Positions 41,901 to 53,739 of a stretch of DNA of 64,000 bases are shown here, piece after piece. The position numbers and the translations under genes are program-made. The stretch's first letter is position 1. Each line of letters begins with the position of its first letter. Below the pieces are notes generated by a model. It saw nothing but the letters and a program-made list of their open reading frames with translations, was not told the origin of the DNA and did not search any database. The DNA is from Epiperipatus broadwayi (Eukaryota > Onychophora > Udeonychophora > Euonychophora > Peripatidae), in NCBI GenBank assembly GCA_028023455.1, contig JAQFVV010000112.1:3504001-3568000 (forward strand). The letters are read 5' to 3'.

Positions 41901-44146
41901 GACATTAATATGAAAAAAATTTAGATTCAATCAAATCATAAATTGTTATCTATGAGGTCCTGTTTATTCCAGAACTTTAGTTGGTTAATAATTGATTACT
42001 TATGGGTTTAAAATTTTAACACAGATTTAAAATTTATTGTCATTGTTTGGGTTCTAAATAATTAAATGAAATAAGACTATTTGTGAAAATTCTTCTGGAA
42101 AATTAATTTACTTGTAAATTTATATACATTTCTTTTCTGATTAAGCATTAAGAAAATATGACTGACAATACATTAAATTTTTAAATAATATATACAAACC
42201 CAGATTCACATGCATACTAATTTTAACTTTTTACATATGTATATAAAAGTTTTATATTTTACAATTTACATATCATAAAACATTTATTTTTTATAGAAAA
42301 ATGTAGCATATATACTTAATATAAAAAGAAATGTACTTTTAAACACATTTACAATTCTACAATGCAATATCTTTTTTTTATTAAATTCTTTTAGTTTCAA
42401 CTGTTTAGTCTTATTCAGAACTCAAAATACATAAAAAAGCATATTATACTACTCTTCACACATAATGTAAACTGTCCAAATTTTTATTATTGATTATAAC
42501 AATTATATCTAAATATCTATTATAATTATGAAATTCAAATGTTACAAATGCATATTGAAGTGCTTAAAAGTTATTTTTTATACTAAATATAACTAATGCA
42601 CAAAACAACATTGGAAAATATAGAAAACTCATTATTTATATCAAAAAATTTTTATTCTTACAAAAAATATTGATATAAATTCAAAGTAAAAAAAAAAAAA
42701 TTAATATAAAACTGGAATATTACAAGAACAAATAGTTAAATTACTTTGTAAATATATATATATACATTTGTGATTATATACATGCTTGTTAATGATTCAA
42801 AAATATATCTTTTTAAATATTTGTTGAAAAATTGTACATCATAAAAAAAAAAAATAATGTAACATATTGTGTCTCTTATAAAACCTATTCTGCTAATAGC
42901 CAAACCCGAAGTGAGTAATACCCGGACATTGATATAATAGGAATATATGTTTCTAAAGTGAAATGATTTTTAGTAATTCATCTTTGACTAGGATTCTATT
43001 GTTAATTATTGAATGTAATTAAATTTACTATCTACAATTTGGAAAATTCCAATATTACTTATTGCACCATCAACAAAAATCTGAATTCTTTATTATTTGT
43101 AGCAGAGAAATCTTGATAAAATCTATTCCTAAGCTTTTTTTGTTTCATTTTACAATTTGGCTGTATTTACACTACTAAAGTATTGAATAACTTCTTTCAA
43201 CCTATCTCTGATAAGTGCTATAACTTTTAAAAATGCTGTCAAATATTTTTTACAAAATTGTTGTGAAATGCAACATTACGTTTTATACTTATTGCATTAC
43301 AGCATTTTTAAATGTTCACTTATACTATGTATAAAGCTTTAAACCAAAACAAAAATCATATCTAAAGAGTATAGCTAAGATGTATATTTTCTAATAACAA
43401 CTGCAAAAAAAAAAAGCCCTGCCAAATTGTACAGCGAAATGTTATGTGGATCAATTGATGGAACAATGATTTAAGTTCCAGACTAAATCAAGATTGGCAT
43501 CATTTTGAAAAAAAAAAAAAGAGGAATACTTATAAAATACAACAAGGTTTTCCAGGCAGAGCATTTTACTTCGTAATATCAGTAAAAAATGAAAAATATT
43601 TTGCTAATATAGATTAATCAAAAGCAAATAATAGCACCAATGAGAAAATGATTTGTGAAAAAATCAAGCAATTGTTTGAGAAAAATTTGAAAGACTCTTA
43701 ATACAAATACTGATCAGGTGAAAGTTTATTGCCAACAAAGTATGTTTCATCAGATTAATAAAAACAAAACTGGGATGCATAGTATTATCAGCTACATTGA
43801 GCTGCTAACATAAAAAAAAACCGCTGGTAAACATTGAATGCAAGACAATAAACTTTAAAATCAACTTGTGAATTTTATTTGGATATGTAAGTTTAAGTTT
43901 TTATTTACACTTTTGAAAATTGAATTTTAATTTTCAGTCAAATCTATTTGTATAATATGTACAGTTAATAATATATTTTTACATTTCCGACTTTTTCCTG
44001 TTTAAGTAGACATTTTGGATGGTAATTTTGGTCTGGTCATAGTCCTGGAATGGATTAATATTTTAAATGCACATATTTAATCTCTTCGTATTTATGCCCA
44101 CACAATGTAGACAATGATTTTCAAATTATAAACATACAGATTGAGG
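38977..44146 (-). other. Probable start of a very large 14-3-3 zeta intron
   Basis: AT-rich sequence upstream of the acceptor at 38977-38978. No further 14-3-3 exon, bounded element or RNA gene was seen. The frames at 39790-40005, 40255-40464 and 40385-40603 are low-complexity. Confidence 0.45.
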
Positions 44147-44219
44147 TCAAGAATAGCGGAAATCTACGCAAGCGCTTTTTAGATCTTCGTTTGCAGCTCC
44201 CTCTTTACTTTCCAGAAAG
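44147..44219 (+). other. Candidate untranslated first exon with splice donor
   Basis: A sharp GC-richer patch in AT-rich DNA ends in CCAGAAAG|GTATCT, a reasonable donor. It contains the pyrimidine-rich run CTCCCTCTTTACTTTCC, which resembles leader sequence of housekeeping genes. A second candidate exon follows at 44387-44408. No downstream coding exon of a plus-strand gene was recognised, so this may instead be unrelated conserved or transposon sequence. Confidence 0.2.
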
Positions 44220-44386
44220 GTATCTCTTATTTTTCTATGATAAAAAATAATAATTTTATAATAATTTTTGTGATCAAGTAGATTGAATTTTTTTGTCTTT
44301 CTCTCATTTTTTTTTGATAGTTATTGAGAAGAGTTCATGAAAAATATATTGGTAAAAAGTTTTACTTTTTCTGTTGTATTTTGAAG

Positions 44387-44408
44387 AAAACGTTGTGGAG
44401 GCTTAATG
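44387..44408 (+). other. Candidate 22-bp exon ending in ATG before a strong donor
   Basis: A pyrimidine-rich tract ending TTTTGAAG precedes AAAACGTTGTGGAGGCTTA-ATG, directly followed by GTAAGTAT, a near-consensus donor. Exons ending just after the initiator ATG are common in ribosomal protein genes, but no matching next exon is seen here. Weak on its own. Confidence 0.2.
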
Positions 44409-44765
44409 GTAAGTATATTTATTTTTCTATATTTTTTTAATTATTATTTTGTTATATATTTTTTAATTATTGTTTTTTTTTTTTAAATATATATTTGCTA
44501 TAAAAAAACAAAACAAAAAAAAAAAGACTATTGAAACTAACTTATGTGAGCTTGGGTGGATGGAGTATTTGAATTAATTGATATGAGATAAAAATAAATA
44601 TATTTTGGAAATTAAATGACCTAATTTAGATTTTTCTATAATTTTTTGTCTGCATTTTAATAATAGTAAAATATACGCAAATGTTAAAAGTAACGATTTT
44701 AACAATACATAAACTTAGATTATAGACTATTGCAATATAAATTTCAAAGCTGCATATTTTTTAAT

Positions 44766-46097
44766 GGTACTTGTGTATAATTCAACCGATGACGTTTTTT
44801 GACTTACCGATTTCCCTTCCGGTAGACATCGACTTTTGCATGACAACGTTGTCATGGTAACCAAGTGACTGGCGTGATTAATCCATCAGAGAGTCAATTT
44901 TTTTTTTTTTCACCCGCGAGATTTAAAATTCGTAGAGAGGTTTGGGAAATTTTTTGATTTTTCTGTCTATTGTGATTTTGCTATCCACGGCATCACAGTT
45001 ACTTTTTTGAGCTGTTAATTCGGGTAAAGTGTTTTATTTATCTGTTTATTTTGAATTTACAAATATTTTTTGTTAATATTTCTACAATTGAATTATGTTT
45101 TAATTTCATTTTTAATTTCTGAATTGTATCATACAGAAAATTATTTTTCGTAATTTATTCCGGTAAACTGTTTTTTATTTATCTGTTTATTTTAAACTTA
45201 CAAAATCTTTTTGTTAATATTTCTACAATTCTCAAATTATTTTTCGTAAATTCATCGTCAATTATAAAAACTTTTTGTTAATATTTCTACAATTCTCAAA
45301 TTATTTTTCGTAAATTCATCGGCAATTATAAAAATTACAGGGTGCGACACCATTAATACCAGATTTGCATTAAATCACGTCTTTTTAATTTAGCTGTTTA
45401 TTTAAAATTTACAAAAATTTTTTGTTAATATTTCTACAATTGAATTACGTTTTAATTTAATTCTTAATTTCTGAATTGTATCATACAGAAAATTATTTTT
45501 CGTAAATTCATCGGCAATTTTTAATTTCTGAATTATATCATACAGAAAATTATTTTACAGCTATGAGAGTAATACAAGATATAGGTGTACGCCAAGCCTA
45601 ACGGCTTGTCAAAAATACAAAGGGCCCCCCCGGCCAACTCCAGCGCTACGCGCTGTTTTTTATAGTTGAGTATAATATAGGATGGTTTTATAAATTAGAA
45701 TATAGTTTTTTCTAAATTATTTTGACACATGCATGTACATTTTTTTTTTTTTACTATTTGCCTGACCTGCGTCAGATTTTTGCCTTTTTTTTTGTTTTTT
45801 ATCACGTGACCTGCGTCACATTTTTTTTCTTTTTTTTGTTTAAATTTTTTTTTAATTTTTATATTTTTGCCATGTTTTTTTGTTTTTTACCACGTGATCA
45901 ACCGATGACGTATTACCCTGAAGGCATACCGGTCTAATGTTGCGTTTTTTAACGTGACGTGTTCACGTGATCTGCGGACACATTTTAGCGACTAAATGTG
46001 TCTGCAGATCACTTGGAGACGTTATCTTAAAAATCGCAACTTTAGACCGATGTGCCTTCAGGGTAATACGTCATCTGTTGAATTATACACAAGTACC
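44766..46097. mobile_element. GGT-TIR non-autonomous DNA transposon (copy 1 of 4)
   Basis: The ends 44766-44794 and 46069-46097 are inverted repeats matching at 28 of 29 positions (start GGTACTTGTGTATAATTCAA). TTTTTAAT flanks both sides exactly (44758-44765, 46098-46105). Inside are a perfect 18-bp palindrome (44839-44856), imperfect tandem repeats of an AT-rich unit containing TTGTTAATATTTCTACAATT (about 45020-45560), and a 182-bp hairpin at the right end (45899-46080). No transposase is encoded; the 71-codon frame at 45722-45937 is T-run low complexity. Confidence 0.85.
45899..46080. repeat. Long hairpin at the right end of the TIR element
   Basis: The arms 45899-45988 and 45992-46080 are inverted copies around a 3-base loop. 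They start with CAACCGATGACG, the inner part of the element's own terminal repeat, followed by TATTACCCTGAAGGCA. It looks like an inverted duplication of the transposon end. Confidence 0.8.
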
Positions 46098-46499
46098 TTT
46101 TTAATTATTATTTTATTCATATGTATATATTTGATAAAAAAATATACGAAAAAAATACTATTGAAACATTAAAAAAAAAAAGTTCGATATTGTATATATT
46201 TATATCATGAATTATCTGAATTTTTTTGATATGATGTGAATTTGGATGAATATTTGAATTAATTGATATGAGACAAAGATGAACATATTTTGGAAATATA
46301 ATGACCTGATTTAGATTTTTTTATAATTTTTTGCCTGCATTTTAGTAATAGTAAAAAATAGGCAAATGCTAAGTTATGACAGTATATATTGTAAAATTAA
46401 GCAGCTAGTATATAATGTAAAATTAAGTAGTTAACAGGTTTTTCTTGGTATAATTGCTGAGAAATTCTTGACTTCGTTGAAGAAGCTACAATATATCAC

Positions 46500-46679
46500 A
46501 TGGAAAATTTATTTACTATGATCAAAATGGATGAGGATGATGGTTTGCGCCGACTAAATTCAGGGAGAAACAAGAGATCTTATGGATTGTTTAGACAATT
46601 GAGAAATAAAAGCACTAAGACAAACGTCAGCCAAATAAAGTTTAAAGAAATTTTAAAATTTTATTTAAGAGCAAAATAA
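46500..46679 (+). other. Unrecognised 59-codon open frame
   Basis: ATG 46500 to TAA 46679 encodes a basic 59-residue peptide containing DEDDGLRRLNSGRNKRSYG and IKFKEILKFYLRAK. It lies in a compositionally mixed block. No signal peptide, membrane helix or known domain is recognised, and its length is within chance. It may be a relic of a longer decayed gene. Confidence 0.15.
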
Positions 46680-46837
46680 ATTATGAAGTATAAGTTTATG
46701 ACCCAAGAAATAGGGTTAGCTCAGGCGTCTACCAGAAAGACAAAAATTCCATTCTCTGGCATTCAGACTGATTTAATAGAGCATTAGAAAAAGAGAGAAC
46801 AAATTTCTTTACGCTGAGAATTCACCTAAACATTGGT

Positions 46838-47510
46838 TTTCCTATTCACAGATATGAAAACAATACGTTCTTGAAATAAATCAATGAAACCACCGCCAGT
46901 GAGCTTTTCTAGGCCCGGAAAATGTATCGGAACCAAAAATGTCATATGCCAGTAGAATCTGCATCTTATACTATGTTCAAAGCAAAGATGATTGATTTAC
47001 CTCAAGAACAAACGAAAAATATGATTTAGAAAGAAAGGAAAACAGAGAATTAAAACTGGCGAATCCCCAACTAAACGATTGACCAAAACTAATAATAATT
47101 CAAGATCTCAATAGGAGACAAGTAAATCATTAGAAAACCATATCTGTCTGCCCCAGCATTTCAAGAAAATGAATTACAAATAACTCGACAAAAGTAAGTT
47201 CTGATAAAATTCAGTCACACGTAAAAGACAAAAATAAATCTAGCCACACAAATACAAAACTGACTTAAGATTTGAATACACATATTTATCAGAGAGTGCA
47301 CAAGAGTATGGCAAACATGAAGACATTAAACACTTTGGCAGCAAAATTCTGTCACCTGAAAATATAAGAAATGGATAGGATATCTTTCTGCTGGCGATTT
47401 ATAAAATTACAAAAAAAAAAAGCAACTCTAGTTTCCTGATTCAGAGATATGAAAATAGTTACAGTCTTGTAGGAAATCAACGAAACCAGCGTGGACGATC
47501 AATCAGGAGC
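46838..47510. repeat. Direct imperfect repeat about 590 bp apart
   Basis: 46838-46912 and 47428-47502 share the ordered blocks TTTCCT.ATTCA, AGATATGAAAA, TCTTG, AAATCAA.GAAACCA. Looser similarity continues downstream (AAGCAAA..TG.TTGATTT). The block between is of mixed composition and decayed. The nature of the sequence is unknown. Confidence 0.45.
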
Positions 47511-47953
47511 ATTCAAACTACTGACGTTATAACGTCGCAGGACTGCTGTGCGTAATGCTACTTTTAAAGCAAACGTGGTTGATTTCACATACAAGACAAT
47601 AAAAAAAATATATGATTATGATCTTACGTAATGTAGAAAGAAATCTCTATTTTCAGAAAACCAGAACAATAAAGACGATAAATAACCAGCAAAAAAATTT
47701 GCGGTTTGCATAAAGCGCAAACTAAACGTATTTAAGATTAATTATTTTATGATAAGAACTAAGGGCAGGTGAGCATATAAAAATTACGAAAACTGCCAAA
47801 GCATTTATAAAAGGTTAGTGAAATAAACAGAATCCATATTAGGAATATAAAATATAATCTCATAATGCAACTAGGATTCCAAGACACACTATAAATACTG
47901 GTAAAAGGAAATACAGATAATAAATAATTAAAACAATTTTATATCATACTTAT

Positions 47954-48458
47954 CATTAGATTGAGTGGAGATTTAATTAAAAGCAATTTATTTACCCTGG
48001 CTAGAATAAGAAAATGTTTACCTTACGGTAAGTTGAGTTCACATAGTTTTCTGAAGAGTGCGCACTTTTATATTAGTTCATACTTCAGGTATTTTGACAG
48101 CGGCAAGTTAGAGGCAAATTGGGAATCAGGCTTCAGTTAAGAGTTTCTGGCATTACGAAAGAACAGTCTAGAGTCCATGGGTCGTCATTTATCAGCAACG
48201 CATTGTTTTAATAACTACAAATTTTGCTTGTAAAGAAATTAAATGTCTGAACTGCAGATGTAGAATGAGGTTAATCAGAATGTATAAGAAGCTGAACCAA
48301 TCCTTTTACGGAATATTTGCTTGGTCAAGGCTCTCTAGAATCCATGAAATTTTTGGTATTATTTATACGCACATTCAATTTCCTACAAGAACCATTCTTG
48401 TTGTCATTTTCTACACCTCAGGGCAGGGACAAATCTTAATCTCCCACTCAATCTAATG
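47954..48458. repeat. Short inverted repeat pair, possible miniature element
   Basis: CATTAGATTGAGTGG at 47954-47968 has its exact reverse complement at 48444-48458, with partial similarity (AGAT, TTAA) further inward. The 475 bp between are less AT-rich than the surroundings and encode nothing recognised. No target-site duplication is evident, so element status is uncertain. Confidence 0.3.
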
Positions 48459-49429
48459 AAGAATTCTATCCAGGGATTATTTTGAACAAAAACAACAAAA
48501 TTAAATCTCTGTTTTTTTTAAAATGATTAAAATAAAAGCAACAGAAATGTAATTAGCAAGCTTGCCTGTTTTTAATCAAATTGATTAAAAACAAGTGGTG
48601 AAAGTAAACTATTTTAAAACCAGTTCTATAAAAATTAAAATGATCTATTTTAAATATAAATGAGTATGTTTTTTAATACACACAGTTTTTAAATAATAAA
48701 TTTTTTTTTTTAACATTAGAGATTTAACGAAGATTAAAAGTTTTTAATTTTGGCAGAAAAATCCTTGAATCAGATATCAATCCGGTTCAATATGTAAACC
48801 ACAAATATGTACCTCAAGCATAACTCTATAATAAATGTAGTGACTAGTTTAGTAGCACTTTTTAATAAATTACAAACTGTATCGAAGTTCTTTATTATAA
48901 TATTCAACTTATACTAATTATTGATCAATGTCAACTATTTGTTATAAGACGTTATTAGAAATGACTTATACATTGCAAACCCCTGTATGGAAATACATTT
49001 TGAAGGGCTATTGAGAAAATTGAAAGGTACTAATGTCTTTATAAGTGATGGATTACTAATTTTTTTAGAAATTTTATGATGAATCCAACTAACCTACTAA
49101 CAAAAATATAATTTTAAGTTGTATGCACGATAATTTAGGATTTATGAAATTATATGAAAATAATTATTAGAAATATTAACTTTTATTCTTTTTTTTTTTA
49201 TTATTTTGAATATCAATGACTATATTTTTTTTGAGTTTAATTAAATTTTTGGTTGTATTGTCATCCTTGGTGTTCGCCTTAAGATGGCGTTGATGCTAAT
49301 CAAAAACATACGTATAACGATTCCGGGCCGAACCTAAATGATCGATTTGATCTAAAAAGATCTGATTTCTTAGATTTGTAATAAAATATTCTACTAATAC
49401 TATTATATGATGTTAGTTTTTTCCATTTT

Positions 49430-49935
49430 TGTAAATGTTTATTAATCTTATCTTGTTTTTGACTTTGTGTGTGTGTCTTTAAAGTTACGGTGTTTTTCTA
49501 ATATTTTTTTTGACTTCACGTGTCCTTTTAAAGTTATGGTCTTTTTTTGCAAGAATAAATCAATAATTTTATTCAAAAGCAAGACGTAATAAGTAAATGT
49601 TTATTAATCTTATCTTGTTTTTGAGTTTGTGTGTGTGTGTCTTTAAACTTTCGGGGCTTTTTCGAATTTTTTTTTTTTTTTGGACTTTAGGTGTGTCTTT
49701 TTAAAGTTACGGTATTTTTTTTTGCAAGAGTAAATCAATAATTTGATTCAAAAGCAAGACGTAAGTCAATGTTCATTAATCTTAGATTGTTTTTGAGTTT
49801 GTGTGTGTGTCTTTAATGTTACGGGGCTTTTTCTCACTTTTTTTTTTGGACTTTGTGTGTCTTTTTTTTTAAAGTTACGGTATTTTTGGTCAAGAGTAAA
49901 TCAATCATTTTATTAAAAAAGCAATACGTAATTCT
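49430..49935. repeat. Three tandem units of about 165-175 bp
   Basis: Each unit starts with AATG.TTATTAATCTTA..TTGTTTTTGA. Two T-rich segments each preceded by GTGTGTCTTTAAA.TTACGG follow, and the unit ends CAAGA.TAAATCAAT..TTT, AAAGCAA.ACGTAA. Units begin near 49430, 49596 and 49769. They lie inside the 49251-51086 element. Confidence 0.7.
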
Positions 49936-50029
49936 AAATCTATCAAAAGTAACGTAATTTATATACTACAATTTAGAATTGATACCAGACTATTATTAGT
50001 AAGGACCGTCGTTAAAAGACTCGATTGAA

Positions 50030-50510
50030 AAATGATACCAGACTAGTTTCCGTTTTCTTTTGGGGGGGGGGGAGGGAGGACAGTAATAAATCAGAAAGTG
50101 GGTTATTTTTGTTAAGGCTGTCTATATAAAAAGGGTACCGTTATTGAAATACTAAATTTAAAAATGATAGCAGACTAATTTGCATTTCTTTTGACAGTAA
50201 TTAATCAGAAAGTGGGTTTTTTTTTTGGTAAATCTTGTGTATATATAAAAACAAACAAACCGTAATTCAAAGACTCCATTGAAAAAAATCAAACCCCGTT
50301 GAATTTGCTTTTTTTTTTAAAAGACAGTAATTAATCAGGAACTGGGTTGTTTTTGTTAGTGTGTAGATATAAAAACTAATCTTATTTTGAAATAATAAAT
50401 GTAACAAAACAAAAAAAAAATAATACCAGACTAATTTTATTTTTCGGACAAGTAATTCCTAATAATTAGACTGGGTTGTTTTTGTTTGTGCGTATATATA
50501 TATATAGCGA
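50030..50510. repeat. Four tandem units of about 115-135 bp
   Basis: Units share ATACCAGACTAATTT, then GACAGTAATTAATCAGAAAG, TGGGTT and TATATAAAAA. They begin near 50034, 50165, 50290 and 50425, with increasing divergence. The ACAGTAATTAATCAGA core recurs three times in the 56442-57515 element, which links the two copies. Confidence 0.7.
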
Positions 50511-51094
50511 AAATAACTGGTCATGGACGAATTCTCGTGAAAACGGTACTTTTCGCGTGATCCTTTATTTTTTCCCCCTTTCGCACCCTTAAAAGCCATT
50601 TTTGAGGGTTACCCCTCCTTAATGGAATCTTCAGGACATTATTACTAAACTTATAACAGTAAAGTAAGTTACAACACATTAAAAAAAATAGACCTCTTAT
50701 CAAATTTAAAAAAACTACGACTGCTTCAAATGCACACACTCTCACACGAAACTAGAGAAAATATATTCTAATATTACGAGAAAATAATGAACAAAATCGA
50801 CTACTACGGCAGCCAATTCTTTTTCTTTGCTTTTAGCATAGAAAAAAAGCCATAACCGGCAGCCACCGGGAACTCTTTCTGTGTTTTATCATAGAAAGAA
50901 GTCTCTTTGTGTTGGCTTCTGTCGCCGCCACCTTCTCCGTTCAACATAACGTGAGGACTTTTCTGCGTTTATAACGTAGAAAGATTCCTCTTTGGTTGGG
51001 TGAAGGCCGGTGAAACGGTATATTTCTAGGAATTTACCTAGAAGTAGCGACATCTTAAGGCGAACATCAAGGATGAGAAAACAACCAAATTTTT

Positions 51095-53739
51095 TATTAA
51101 TAAAACTAAGTTATGATAAAATTTGTGGCTCAGCATAATTTTTTTAAATATTCAAAATAGCTGCGTGAAAGTGTAAAGGTTAAAGCTATATCAAACAGAT
51201 GATACAATGAATAATTTAATTGCTGTACCAGATCTCACTGAATGTAATAAACTAAATACTTCTTTATGTATATACAAAATTTATAATTATCCAATTAATC
51301 TGGATAAATTTTAATATAAAAATTATTTTATATCTTACAACTTTTTTATGCAAGCATTAAACATAATTCTGCAAAATATTCAAAGTGATTACTCAATTGA
51401 CATATTTAATATATTATATAGAACACAAAAATTCATTATAAACAAAAGAAAAAAGGATACTGTATGTTAATGTAATGAATAAGATGATAGTTATAACCTT
51501 TCAATTCTTCCTCCACAGTAAACATTTAACAAAAACTAGTACAAACAGTACCTTTTTAAAAATATGGTTTAATTTTTCTGGAAAATAATTCCCTTTTCAA
51601 AATAACAGATGCTTTACCAATAATATTCTACATAATGGCTTTGTTTTTAAAACTATTAATAAAAATTGTATTTTAAAAATTTTTTTGAATGATTTTAAAA
51701 AGCAACCCTTAGTAAAAATATTACTTTATTTAACACAAAATCAGTTTTTGAGCATTAACTTAAGCCAGAAAACTATATAATAATAAACATCAAACTAGAT
51801 TCTTTCTTTAAAAATACATATCTATTTAAATTTAATATGAGATATTTTTCATAAATGATTTAACTTTTGTTGTATGTAAAATTAAATGCTACTTCTGTAC
51901 TATGCAGATAAATAACCCCCCACCATAAAAAAAAAATTCAATTTACCCATATGATGCAATTCTGCACAATAGTTAATTAATACATTCCTGTTGCCCTCTT
52001 TAAAAAAAAAAAGTATCACTATTGTAATATATTTCTCCGTATATCCAAACATTTTATATCCCAAACTTTAATATAAAAAAACCTCTATTGACTGTATCTT
52101 TAATTATTGTGAATTGTTTACTCATGATAAATTCTTTGCAGTTTCAAGTATATAATACAATATATTTCTATTTTACATGATTTAGCAAGTCATTCCTATA
52201 TGCACTTTGGTATGCAGTTTTTCAAATATAAATAATAAATTTGTTGAAAAAAAAATTGTTTAGCATATTTATATTATATACATTTTTAGAAATAAAATTT
52301 TTTTTATAACATTTAACATTATTGATTTTAAAATAAACAAAGCATATACTAGCAACGCCTTTTTTTAAAAAATAAATTACATACCAAATAATTTAAGTTA
52401 TATGCTGTTATTAATGAGGTAAACAGCAGTGAAAAGTAATACAACATAAAAAATTGCAAAAAAGTTAAAAATGTTACAAAAATATCATAGCTTGGAATCA
52501 CAAGAAACAAATGAATGTAGAAAATGTTTACAATTTTTTATTTTACTTATACAGTATTGATATACAATGTATTATAATTGCCAGCACAAATAATAAACAC
52601 AACATACATATAAATTCTAACAAAAATCTTAAAAAAAAATTAATTTTAATCATTGATTATTTGTTTTTATCAAAATATTCTTTCTCACATAAATTGAAAT
52701 GTCTTAATATTAACCCTTTCTCTGGGTAGTGGCATCTTTTTAAATTTTCAGATCTTTGTTTAGTAATGTTATTTTTGCAAATATTAAGTTTTTCTTTTAA
52801 AAAAAAAGTGAAATAAAAATATTTGCTTAATATAAATATTTTCAAACTAAGTTTAATTTTAAACACTTATTTTCAATGAGTATGAAAATATTTTCAACAT
52901 ATAAACGTTGACTGCTAAAAGACTAAAACCCACTAAATAACAAATGTGCTAACATTTTAGCATAACTAATATCCTATTTATAAAATATATTTATTATTTA
53001 AAGTCATAATAAAAATATATAATTTTTTAAAAATGCTTATTTAAGTATATTTGTAATTTAAAAAATGTTTATGAATGAAGTGAGATTTCCAAACTTTGGA
53101 TTACCATCATTATTTTTGACTATCAGGTACTGCCCATTTATTTAAAAAAAAAAATCTGGAAAACATGGAAAATAGCCACCCATGAGAATATTGCTATTTT
53201 AACCTCAGAAAGAAAAAAAAAGACGTTAAAAGATGTTTTCAGTTATGTAATAACAATACAAACCAATTTATAAAACAAATGTCTAATTTATATATTACAT
53301 GCTCACCCTAACTTATTAGGTGGCAGTGTCTTATTTGTAGGACAATCACTTTTCATGTTGGTGTACATTCCATCCTGTTTTCCTGGCTTCCTACCTCGGA
53401 GACATATCGATCTAAGGTTTGCAATAGTTGATACTAATCTGTCAGCTTAATGCGAGTTGCCATTTAGCCAACTTGTGTGATTTTATGCTTTTCATCAATT
53501 TGTCTTTTTTTTTTTGTTGTCTTAAAATATCAATTTTACAGGATAAGCACCATTTTCATTATTGTTTTACACATTACTATATTTTTAGAATAAATAAATA
53601 AATTTACCAAGAAATGTTTTTCACAATAATGTATACCGCTACAATAGGATATTATCAACTTTTTATCTCCGCTTCCTGATTTTGAGCATGGCATTCAAGA
53701 CAACTGAAAAAGCTATATAAAATACTTATTTTCAAAGGA
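51095..53739. other. AT-rich DNA, no gene seen
   Basis: Mostly AT-rich. A less AT-rich patch at about 53310-53490 has no recognised coding or element boundary. The frames at 52511-52729 and 52657-52866 look like chance. Confidence 0.4.

Larger units (their letters stand above)
44434..46380. repeat. Tandem duplication of about 325 bp split by a TIR element
   Basis: Copy 1 (about 44434-44693) and copy 2 (about 46101-46380) align in direct orientation at about 80% identity. Both begin TTAATTATTATTTT and share TATTTGAATTAATTGATATGA and TTTAGATTTTT.TATAATTTTTTG. Without the element at 44766-46097 and one copy of its target duplication the repeats are adjacent, period about 325 bp. The transposon thus inserted at the junction of an older tandem duplication. 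Confidence 0.6.
49251..51086. mobile_element. GGT-TIR non-autonomous DNA transposon (copy 2 of 4)
   Basis: The ends align as inverted repeats over about 45 bp (GGTTGT.TT.TCATCCTTG, then TGTTCGCCTTAAGATG). AAATTTTT flanks both sides exactly (49243-49250, 51087-51094). Inside the left end is the shared subterminal motif ATGGCGTTGATGCTAA ... CCGGGCC (49284-49329). Two tandem arrays follow (49430-49935; 50030-50510), then at the right three hairpin modules of the form CTTTCT...AGAAAG and the palindrome TTTCTAGG/CCTAGAAG. No protein is encoded; the minus-strand frame at 50521-50745 is not recognisable. Confidence 0.85.

Noticed and set aside
45722-45937. 71-codon plus-strand frame rich in Phe
   Set aside because: It is a translation of T-runs inside a non-coding TIR element.
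49251-51086. CRISPR array or satellite
   Set aside because: The regular repeats lie inside a transposon with inverted ends and a target duplication in a eukaryotic genome; unit lengths and divergence do not fit a CRISPR array.
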